Assembly (NCBI GenBank): GCA_002313795.1
Contig: DCCL01000160.1
Span: forward strand, 1-6,404
Length of the DNA: 6,404 bases
Origin: Faecalibacterium prausnitzii
GTDB lineage: Bacteria > Bacillota > Clostridia > Oscillospirales > Ruminococcaceae
Direction: 5' to 3'
Both the position numbers and the translations under genes were made by a program. Within the stretch, counting starts at the first letter, position 1, and every line of letters starts with the position of its first letter. The notes beneath the pieces are model-generated. The model did not search any database, had not been told where the DNA came from, and saw only the letters and a list, made by a program, of their open reading frames with translations. Below are positions 1 to 4,394 of this stretch, piece after piece.

Positions 1-2
1 TG

Positions 3-1325
3 CCCATCCTGGGCATCTGCTACGGCAGCCAGCTCATGATGCACCTGCTGGGCGGCCATGTCTGCCGTGCTCCCGAGCGCGAGTATGGCAAGACCGAGGT
101 CTTTGTGGACAACAGCAGCAAGATGTTCACCAATGTGCACCCCTCTACCATCTGCTGGATGAGCCACAACGACTACATTGAGAAAGCCGCACCCGGCTTC
201 AAGATCACGGCACACACGGCAAACTGCCCGGTGGCTGCGGTGGAGGATGCAGAGAGAAAGCTGTATGCCGTCCAGTTCCACCCGGAAGTCCTGCATACCG
301 TCGAGGGCAAGCAGATGCTGCACAACTTCGTGTATGACATCTGCGGCTGCACCGGCGACTGGAAGATGGACTCCTTCGTGGAGAACAACGTCAAAGCCCT
401 GCGGGAAGAAATCGGCGACGGCAAGGTGCTCTGTGCCCTGTCCGGCGGCGTGGATTCCTCGGTTCTGGCCGCAATGCTGGCCAAGGCCGTCGGCAAGCAG
501 CTGACCTGCGTCTTCGTGGACCACGGTCTGCTGCGCAAGAACGAGAAGGAAGAGGTCTGCTCTGTCTTTGGCCCGGGCAACCCCAACGGCTTCGATATCA
601 ACTTTATCTGCGTGGATGCCCGTGAGCGCTACTTCAGCAAGCTGGCCGGTGTCACCGAGCCGGAGCGGAAGCGCAAGATCATCGGCGAAGAGTTCATCCG
701 GGTGTTCGAGGAGCAGGCCAAGAAGATCGGCAAAGTCGATTTCCTCGCACAGGGCACCATCTACCCCGACGTGGTGGAGAGCGGTCTGGGCGGTGAGTCC
801 ACTGTCATCAAGAGCCATCACAATGTCGGCGGTCTGCCCGACACCGTGGACTTTAAGGAACTGGTGGAGCCCCTGCGCAACCTGTTCAAGGATGAAGTCC
901 GTCAGGTAGGCCGTGAGCTGGGCCTGCCCGAATATCTGGTCAGCCGTCAGCCCTTCCCTGGCCCCGGTCTGGGCATCCGCATCATCGGCGAAGTGACCCC
1001 CGAGAAGGTGGCTATCGTGCAGGATGCAGACGCCATCTGGCGTGAGGAGATCGCCAAGGCCGGTCTGGATAAGGAGATCAACCAGTATTACGCCGCTCTG
1101 ACCAATATGCGCAGCGTCGGCGTCATGGGCGATGAGCGCACCTATGATTATGCTGTGGCCCTCCGTGCCGTCACCACCACCGACTTCATGACCGCAGAAA
1201 GCTATAATATGCCCTGGGATGTGCTGGGCACTGTCACCAGCCGCATCGTCAATGAGGTCAAGCACGTCAATCGCGTGTTCTACGACTGCACTGGCAAACC
1301 GCCGGCCACGATTGAGCTCGAATAA
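3..1325 (+). CDS. guaA: GMP synthase (glutamine-hydrolysing), 5'-truncated by window start
   Basis: This enzyme makes GMP from XMP, glutamine and ATP in the cytoplasm, the last step of guanine nucleotide synthesis. The frame is open from the first bases, so the in-window ATG at 36 is not the true start; about 440 residues are visible and roughly 75-85 N-terminal ones are missing, judged from the family length of about 510-525. The glutamine amidotransferase nucleophile is the Cys of GICYGSQ at bases 18-20, and its His/Glu partners lie in QFHPEV. The ATP-pyrophosphatase P-loop is [10 protein letters not shown], followed by VDHGLLR and [11 protein letters not shown]. The C-terminal XMP-binding dimerisation domain carries [14 protein letters not shown] and ends KPPATIELE. 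The usual ending is IEWE, and the Trp-to-Leu change falls where islands recombine into guaA. The TAA stop is followed by the island. Function is near certain. Confidence 0.97.
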   Translation, partial: PILGICYGSQLMMHLLGGHVCRAPEREYGKTEVFVDNSSKMFTNVHPSTICWMSHNDYIEKAAPGFKITAHTANCPVAAVEDAERKLYAVQFHPEVLHTVEGKQMLHNFVYDICGCTGDWKMDSFVENNVKALREEIGDGKVLCALSGGVDSSVLAAMLAKAVGKQLTCVFVDHGLLRKNEKEEVCSVFGPGNPNGFDINFICVDARERYFSKLAGVTEPERKRKIIGEEFIRVFEEQAKKIGKVDFLAQGTIYPDVVESGLGGESTVIKSHHNVGGLPDTVDFKELVEPLRNLFKDEVRQVGRELGLPEYLVSRQPFPGPGLGIRIIGEVTPEKVAIVQDADAIWREEIAKAGLDKEINQYYAALTNMRSVGVMGDERTYDYAVALRAVTTTDFMTAESYNMPWDVLGTVTSRIVNEVKHVNRVFYDCTGKPPATIELE

Positions 1326-1382
1326 TGGAATGCAAGAAAATAAAACGTGTCTACGATTGAAAAATGATGAATTTCGGAAGAA

Positions 1383-1581
1383 TGACATCACTTTGACATC
1401 ACCTGCGGCAAAAAGCATCTGCTGGATGTGCCGGGAAATGGTAGCACGGTTTATTATCGAAGAATAATTTGAAAGCCCCGGAAAGTAACGAGAAATCGAA
1501 ACTTTCCGGGACTTTTTGACATCATGACATCACAAAACGGGTTGTGACATCACCTGTTTTCGGCCTAGCCGAGTGACATCA
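1383..1581 (+). repeat. Array of six TGACATCA repeats between guaA and the integrase
   Basis: Exact TGACATCA occurs at 1383, 1394, 1517, 1525, 1545 and 1574, all in the same orientation. The copies at 1517 and 1525 are directly abutted; those at 1394 and 1545 share a longer 12-mer, TGACATCACCTG. The last copy lies inside the 3' end of the integrase gene. A seventh exact copy is at 3818. Short direct repeats next to an integrase gene are typical of arm-type recombinase sites or excisionase sites; that role is inferred here. Confidence 0.75.
1472..1517 (+). terminator. Rho-independent terminator downstream of guaA
   Basis: Bases 1472-1486 pair with 1501-1515 (14 of 15 pairs, one C/A mismatch, core CCCGGAAAGT / ACTTTCCGGG) around a 14-nt loop, and the right arm ends in TTTTT (1513-1517). 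It would stop transcripts leaving guaA before they run antisense into the integrase. The opposite strand has only a weak T run. Because it lies about 150 bp past the guaA stop, on the island side, it probably came with the island. Confidence 0.8.
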
Positions 1582-2200
1582 AATCGGATTCATCGTCATT
1601 GGAAGAGGGGGAGCCGATGGCCTCCAGCTTCGACACAAGCTCCTGCTGCTTGTTGGGGTACAAATGGGCATAAGTTCGCATGACAACAGGAACGGTGTCG
1701 CCGATTCGCCTTGCCACCAGAACGACAGAGTAGCCCAGCTCGATGCAGAGGGAAACGTGGCTGTGCCGTAGGTCATGAACACGAATATCCGGCAGATAGG
1801 TGAGCTGGGTGCAGCGAGTCAGCTCTTTGTTGAGCGCTGTGCACGTCATGTAGAACACGCGGTCATCTGGGGTCAGCCCATAGAGCCGGGAACAGTAGGT
1901 GCGGAACTCTTCGGCCAGCCAGTGCGGAATAGGCACATTGCGGTTTCCGCCTTTCTTGCTGTTCTTGGTGGGACCGAAAATATCCTGCCCCTTTTTTCTG
2001 TGATAGGTCTTGTAGATGCGCAACTGGTCATCATCGGTCAGGTCTTTGGGCAACAGTGCCAGCATCTCGCCCTCGCGGCATCCTGTCCAGAACAGAATAT
2101 CAAATGCCAGAAGATAGGCCTCATTGCGGAATTCTTTCCGCAAAAGCTCATACTGGTCTTTCGTGATGATGAGCATTTCTCCGGCGACGGAGGAACCCAT
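1565..2200 (-). CDS. Tyrosine recombinase (phage/ICE-type integrase), N-terminally truncated remnant
   Basis: The readable homology is the catalytic domain of a tyrosine site-specific recombinase. The frame is open to a GTG at 2371; numbering from there, the visible catalytic residues are Arg99 (TGCREGEML), Lys136 (PTKNSKKGGNR), His199-x-x-Arg202 (VHDLRHSH) and the nucleophile Tyr234 (RTYAHLYP). Asp225 sits nine residues before the Tyr, where His or Trp is usual. Recognisable sequence begins only near residue 50 (GYMGSSVAGEM, the usual link to the catalytic domain); residues 1-50 look like the antisense of another gene. I chose the ATG at 2200 as the first start inside recognisable sequence; ATG 2176 is also possible. 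About 210 residues remain of a usual 370-400, so the arm-binding and core-binding domains are absent. It points towards guaA, as expected for a guaA-integrated island, but is probably not active alone. Confidence 0.85.
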   Translation of the reverse strand: MGSSVAGEMLIITKDQYELLRKEFRNEAYLLAFDILFWTGCREGEMLALLPKDLTDDDQLRIYKTYHRKKGQDIFGPTKNSKKGGNRNVPIPHWLAEEFRTYCSRLYGLTPDDRVFYMTCTALNKELTRCTQLTYLPDIRVHDLRHSHVSLCIELGYSVVLVARRIGDTVPVVMRTYAHLYPNKQQELVSKLEAIGSPSSNDDESDLMSLG

Positions 2201-2218
2201 GTATCCTGCATTTGTGCC

Positions 2219-2365
2219 GACATTGAGCGGATGGAAACGGAAACTGGGCAGATTTACTGGAACGGTGAGCTGAAGCGTTGTCTCTCCCATTTGGAGGGCG
2301 TGGATGAACGGTACAGAGAATCCGACCAGCGGCAGCTTGCTGAACTGAATACTCGGAACAAATGA
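2219..2365 (+). pseudogene. 3' remnant of an unidentified rightward gene
   Basis: In this frame the last 47-48 codons read as a charged, helical protein tail (from DIERMETETGQIYW to QLAELNTRNK) ending at a TGA just before a strong rightward terminator. The opposite frame, formally the integrase N-terminus, reads as an unnatural hydrophobic string. The simplest view is that a deletion or rearrangement joined the 3' end of one gene tail-first onto the shortened integrase near 2210-2220. Further upstream this frame is only the complement of the integrase. I do not recognise the family; no start codon with a ribosome site is evident, although an ATG lies at 2231. Small size makes the call tentative. 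Confidence 0.45.
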
Positions 2366-2366
2366 C

Positions 2367-2421
2367 AACACCCCGTCACCTGTCAGATGAAAAGTCGAAA
2401 CAGGTGACGGGGTGTTTTTTT
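2367..2421 (+). terminator. Strong rho-independent terminator
   Basis: A perfect 17-bp stem (2367-2383 with 2400-2416, core CACCCCGTCACCTGT) encloses a 16-nt loop and runs into seven T residues (2415-2421). It begins two bases after the TGA of the gene remnant. It is oriented to end rightward transcription and so separates that remnant from the regulator gene downstream. A leftward transcript would lack a clear T tract. Confidence 0.9.
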
Positions 2422-2439
2422 GCTTTTTTGCGCCAAAAA

Positions 2440-2456
2440 ATCACGGCTTCCGTGAT
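2440..2456. promoter_or_regulatory. Compact palindrome upstream of the regulator promoter
   Basis: ATCACGG-CTT-CCGTGAT is a perfect 7-bp inverted repeat with a 3-nt centre. It ends about 14 bp before the proposed -35 of the regulator gene, a position suited to an operator for autoregulation. There is no following T run that would make it a terminator. The role is inferred. Confidence 0.4.
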
Positions 2457-2470
2457 AATATAACAATTCC

Positions 2471-2499
2471 CTGACTTTTCCAGCAGAAAACGGTATCTT
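2471..2499 (+). promoter_or_regulatory. Putative promoter of the XRE regulator gene
   Basis: CTGACT (2471-2476) and TATCTT (2494-2499) match the sigma-A -35 and -10 hexamers at four of six positions each, with an ideal 17-bp spacer. Transcription would start near 2506, leaving a leader of only about 15 nt before the ATG at 2522. The match is moderate and is supported mainly by position. Confidence 0.4.
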
Positions 2500-2521
2500 T
2501 AATTACAATGAGCGAGCGAGA

Positions 2522-2791
2522 ATGATTAGAATTTTACTATCCAGGAAGCTAGGCGAACTGAAATGGACGCAAGCAGATCTGGCACGCGCCACAGGTATTC
2601 GACCAACCACGATCAGTGATTACTACAACGAAATCGCAGAGAGAATGAATCTGAATCATTTGGACCTCATCTGCGAAGCGTTGGATTGCGAACCGGACGA
2701 AATACTTGTACGGGTTCCGAATCCCGAACCACGGGTAAGGAACCGCACTGGCTTTGAGAAACCCGCGACGGAATCAAAAGCCGGTACATAA
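2522..2791 (+). CDS. Cro/CI (XRE) family helix-turn-helix regulator
   Basis: This 89-residue protein is a single-domain DNA-binding regulator of the kind found in Gram-positive phages and integrative elements. The helix-turn-helix covers about residues 5-60: KWTQADLARATGIRPTTISDY gives the turn and recognition helix, followed by ERMNLNHLDLICEALDCEPDEIL, the usual last helices. The tail is short, basic and proline-rich, without a sensor or peptidase domain, so it is probably a simple repressor. The start at 2522 fits the family's MIRILLSRKLGE opening, but the ribosome site (GAGCGAG) is weak. A five-codon frame from ATG 2508 overlaps the start as ATGA. It lies between two strong candidate operators, at 2440-2456 and 2833-2853, and may control itself and the nuclease gene. 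The target is not known. Confidence 0.9.
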   Translation: MIRILLSRKLGELKWTQADLARATGIRPTTISDYYNEIAERMNLNHLDLICEALDCEPDEILVRVPNPEPRVRNRTGFEKPATESKAGT

Positions 2792-2829
2792 GGGAGAGGG
2801 CGGCTTTCGGGCCGTACTTTTTCCGTTGC

Positions 2830-2858
2830 ATGACACTTGTATGAAACAAGTGTATTAT
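2830..2858 (+). promoter_or_regulatory. Promoter with a perfect dyad operator in its spacer
   Basis: ATGACA (2830-2835) and TATTAT (2853-2858), each five of six to consensus, are 17 bp apart. The spacer is almost wholly occupied by ACACTTGT-N5-ACAAGTGT (2833-2853), a perfect 8-bp inverted repeat that also clips the edges of both hexamers. A repressor bound there would block RNA polymerase directly. The regulator encoded just upstream is the obvious candidate binder, by inference. A perfect TATAAT also occurs at 2856-2861 but with poorer -35 spacing. Confidence 0.65.
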
Positions 2859-2954
2859 AATAAGGTATACGACAGTTGAATGGAGCATTTGAGGGTCCGC
2901 CAGGGTGGATTTTGCGCTACCTTGAAAAAAGTACGGTTTTGTGGTATTCTTTAT

Positions 2955-2984
2955 GTGACAAATGATTCATTCAAGTGTTATATA
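2955..2984 (+). promoter_or_regulatory. Second promoter, sharing sequence with the first, before the nuclease gene
   Basis: GTGACA (2955-2960) and TATATA (2979-2984) are spaced 18 bp apart. The module shares TGACA-N11-CAAGTGT with the promoter 125 bp upstream, so the right operator half-site is kept, while the left half is replaced by AATGA-T-TCATT (2961-2971), itself an inverted repeat. It lies about 16 bp before the proposed start codon of the nuclease, leaving a short leader. Confidence 0.5.
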
Positions 2985-2999
2985 AAAGTAGGTGAGCCG

Positions 3000-3812
3000 A
3001 TGGGAGAGAATAAGACGCCGCAGGAGCTGGACTTCGAGCGGAAGCATGAAGAGTATCTGCATCGGATTCAGAATCTTCGCCTTATCGACGATAACTTCAT
3101 GACGAAAGTCTTTGAAGATAAAGAGTGTTCGGAGTTTCTGCTTCAGGTGATTTTAGACCGTGATGACCTGACAATTCGTGAAGTTCATAGCCAGTACGGA
3201 TTGAATAACATTCAAGGCCGCTCGGCTCGACGGGATATTCTGGCCGTGGATGAGCAGAATAAAGCCTACAACATCGAAATCCAGCGTAATGACCGTGGCG
3301 CAGAGGTCAGACGAGCCCGTTATAACAGCGGTTTGATGGACGCCAACATTACAGAGCCGGGTGATCGTTACGACCAGCTATATGAAACCTATGTGATCTT
3401 TATTACGGAAAATGATATTCTGAAAGCTGGTCTTCCGATTTATCATATCGAACGAACAATCCAAGAAACAGGAATGCCGTTCGGAGATGGAGCACATATT
3501 ATTTATGTGAACTCTCAAATCAAGGATGATACCAAGCTGGGCCGCTTGATGCAGGACTTTACCTGCACAAACCCGGATGATATGAATTATCCGGTACTGG
3601 CGCAGCGGGTACGCTATTTCAAAGAGGACACGAAAGGAGTGGCAACTATGTGCAGAGCTTTTGAAGAAGTGAGAGAAGAAGGCAAACGTGAACAGGCGGT
3701 TGAATTCTCCCGCTCGATGCTGGCAGATGGTATGCCGTATGAAATCATGGCAAAGTATACGAAACTCTCCGTTGAAGAGGTCAAGGCACTTGACACGAAG
3801 CGGTCTGCCTGA
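3000..3812 (+). CDS. Rpn family PD-(D/E)XK nuclease (annotated as recombination-promoting nuclease/putative transposase)
   Basis: The 270-residue protein belongs to the PD-(D/E)XK nuclease 'transposase' group that includes E. coli Rpn proteins, DNA endonucleases implicated in recombination and, more recently, in phage defence. Visible signs are the N-terminal IDDNFMTKVFED (about residues 29-40), the catalytic Asp79 in RRDILAVD, and Glu93-x-Gln95 in YNIEIQRND, the usual D...ExQ metal-binding set, then the conserved DRYDQLYETYVIFIT and VRYFKED(T)KGVATMCRAFEEVREEG regions. The C-terminal helices end in SVEEVKAL. I chose ATG 3000 because AGGTGA lies 4 nt upstream and family homology begins soon after; the frame is open back to ATG 2880, but that 40-codon extension runs through the promoter. 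It follows the XRE gene in the island and looks intact. The mobility role suggested by the name is not supported here. Confidence 0.9.
   Translation: MGENKTPQELDFERKHEEYLHRIQNLRLIDDNFMTKVFEDKECSEFLLQVILDRDDLTIREVHSQYGLNNIQGRSARRDILAVDEQNKAYNIEIQRNDRGAEVRRARYNSGLMDANITEPGDRYDQLYETYVIFITENDILKAGLPIYHIERTIQETGMPFGDGAHIIYVNSQIKDDTKLGRLMQDFTCTNPDDMNYPVLAQRVRYFKEDTKGVATMCRAFEEVREEGKREQAVEFSRSMLADGMPYEIMAKYTKLSVEEVKALDTKRSA
3633..3650 (+). promoter_or_regulatory. Internal Shine-Dalgarno and start codon within the nuclease gene
   Basis: AAAGGAG at 3633-3639 is followed, after 8 nt, by an in-frame ATG at 3648. This is a better ribosome-binding site than the one before the full-length start (AGGTGA, 4 nt). 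It falls between the nuclease core and the C-terminal helices. Part of the match is dictated by the codons for Lys-Gly-Val, so chance is not excluded. Confidence 0.55.
3648..3812 (+). CDS. Candidate intragenic short Rpn protein (RpnS-like, possible antitoxin)
   Basis: Translation from ATG 3648 in the same frame as the nuclease would give 54 residues, from MCRAFEEVREEGKREQ to VKALDTKRSA. This is the C-terminal part of the nuclease: an acidic/basic helix followed by the small helical SVEEVKAL unit, with none of the catalytic residues. In E. coli, Rpn loci are reported to make such C-terminal proteins from internal starts, and these bind and block the toxic full-length nuclease. The strong ribosome site at the correct place is what supports a similar product here. 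I see no clear internal promoter, so it would come from the full transcript. Expression and antitoxin function are inferred. Confidence 0.4.
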   Translation: MCRAFEEVREEGKREQAVEFSRSMLADGMPYEIMAKYTKLSVEEVKALDTKRSA

Positions 3813-3817
3813 TACTG

Positions 3818-3836
3818 TGACATCATTTTGACAGCA
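3818..3836 (+). repeat. Distal copy of the TGACATCA composite repeat
   Basis: TGACATCATTTTGACAGCA here matches TGACATCACTTTGACATCA at 1383-1401 at 17 of 19 positions, with the same 11-bp offset between the two units. It begins 5 bp after the nuclease stop codon. Its likeness to the repeats beside guaA suggests a recombinase-binding site near the other end of the island. Confidence 0.6.
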
Positions 3837-3839
3837 ATT

Positions 3840-4207
3840 TTAATTGTAGTCAAAAACACACAATGGATGGAGTGGAAAATACACTTCGCCGAGCTGGAAA
3901 ACTGTACCTGTTACAACTAGAAAACAGCTTTCCAGAATCGAATTGGAATGAAATTTAACGTAGACATGTTAAAAATATAAAATCGGGTAACACGATAGTA
4001 AACCGATGAGTCCAAAATCCCGTCTCTGCATGGAGCTGATGCTCCCCGGAGGCGGGATTTTTTGTTTCCGAATTTCTCTGGTATCGAAAGGGCAGAGAAA
4101 TGCAATGAAATAAAAAAGAGGATGAAGCGGAACGCGTTCTATCATCAGCGCGCCATAGCGTCATTTCCGCTGCACGAAAAAGATGACTGCTGATAGGTTG
4201 ATACATC
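3840..4207. other. Gene-free, hairpin-rich stretch
   Basis: I find no credible protein gene here. Four inverted repeats follow one another: 3894-3905 with 3924-3935 (11 of 12 pairs, CTGGAAAACTGT / ACAGCTTTCCAG); the terminator at 4014-4063; ATTTCTCTG / CAGAGAAAT at 4072-4080 and 4093-4101; and AGCGGAA / TTCCGCT at 4126-4132 and 4165-4171 with an inner CGC/GCG. The stretch begins where the island seems to end. It could hold the displaced 3' flank of guaA, a non-coding RNA, or island-end recombination sites. Frames on either strand here look like chance. Confidence 0.5.
4014..4063 (+). terminator. Long hairpin terminator, possibly the original guaA terminator
   Basis: Bases 4014-4028 pair with 4047-4061 (AAAATCCCG / CGGGATTTT, extended by further pairs including G-T), and an inner GGAGC-TGAT-GCTCC closes the tip. 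The right arm runs into TTTTTT ending at 4063. The structure is far stronger than the other nearby repeats. No rightward gene ends close by except the nuclease, 200 bp upstream; if the island inserted into the guaA 3' end, this may be the terminator guaA formerly used. That history is inferred. Confidence 0.8.
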
Positions 4208-4236
4208 TTGAAAGCCCTGAGATTTTCTGCTATAAT
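4208..4236 (+). promoter_or_regulatory. Promoter of the MGMT-GNAT gene
   Basis: TTGAAA (4208-4213) and a perfect TATAAT (4231-4236) are spaced 17 bp apart, and TGC directly before the -10 makes an extended -10 (TGnTATAAT). This is the best promoter match in the window. Transcription would begin near 4243, giving a leader of about 150 nt. Confidence 0.85.
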
Positions 4237-4242
4237 CAGAAA

Positions 4243-4394
4243 AACAACTAAAATTCAAACAAAAAGTTGTGAATCGAATTTTGGATAGAAAGAGGCCGAC
4301 AGCGGACGGGGCTGTCTTCAGTCCGAAAGACTACTCCCCGGCAAAACCGGCCGGGAAATCAACATCAAAATAAAAAATGTGGGATGAGTGAGAA
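4243..4394 (+). promoter_or_regulatory. Structured 5' leader of the MGMT-GNAT gene
   Basis: The leader holds several short stems: ACAACT/AGTTGT (4244-4249 with 4265-4270), GACAGC/GCTGTC (4298-4303 with 4311-4316), and CCCGG/CCGGG (4337-4341 with 4351-4355). The second competes with CGGAC/GTCCG (4303-4307 with 4321-4325), and GGGG (4308-4311) could pair with CCCC (4336-4339). Mutually exclusive pairings can indicate leader control, but no T-tract terminator is present and I recognise no riboswitch class. It may be only a stable leader. Confidence 0.35.

Noticed and set aside
1326..1467. Rightward open frame continuing past the guaA stop in another frame
   Set aside because: It is a shadow frame of guaA that happens to stay open; the part beyond 1325 has no start signal and no recognisable protein features.
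1383..1581. TGACATCA array as a CRISPR array
   Set aside because: Units are 8 bp with irregular gaps from 0 to 115 bp; there are no spacer-length intervals and no cas genes.
1775..2365. A 196-codon rightward open frame opposite the integrase
   Set aside because: Only its last 47 or so codons read like protein; the rest is the complement of well-conserved integrase sequence. I kept the tail as a gene remnant and not the whole frame.
2777..2822. Terminator after the regulator gene
   Set aside because: AAAGCCG/CGGCTTT (2777-2783, 2801-2807) spans the stop codon but is not followed by T residues; the T run at 2818-2822 has only a four-pair stem before it.
2880..2999. A 40-codon N-terminal extension of the nuclease from ATG 2880
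   Set aside because: It has no ribosome-binding site, shows no family likeness and runs through the second promoter; ATG 3000 has AGGTGA upstream.
4003..4030. CCGATGAGTCC resembling the CUGAUGAG core of a hammerhead ribozyme
   Set aside because: One core base differs and the required second stem strand with GAAA is missing; the following bases belong to the terminator hairpin.
3955..4206. Leftward 83-codon open frame in the gene-free stretch
   Set aside because: It runs through the terminator and two other hairpins, has no ribosome site, and its product has no recognisable features.
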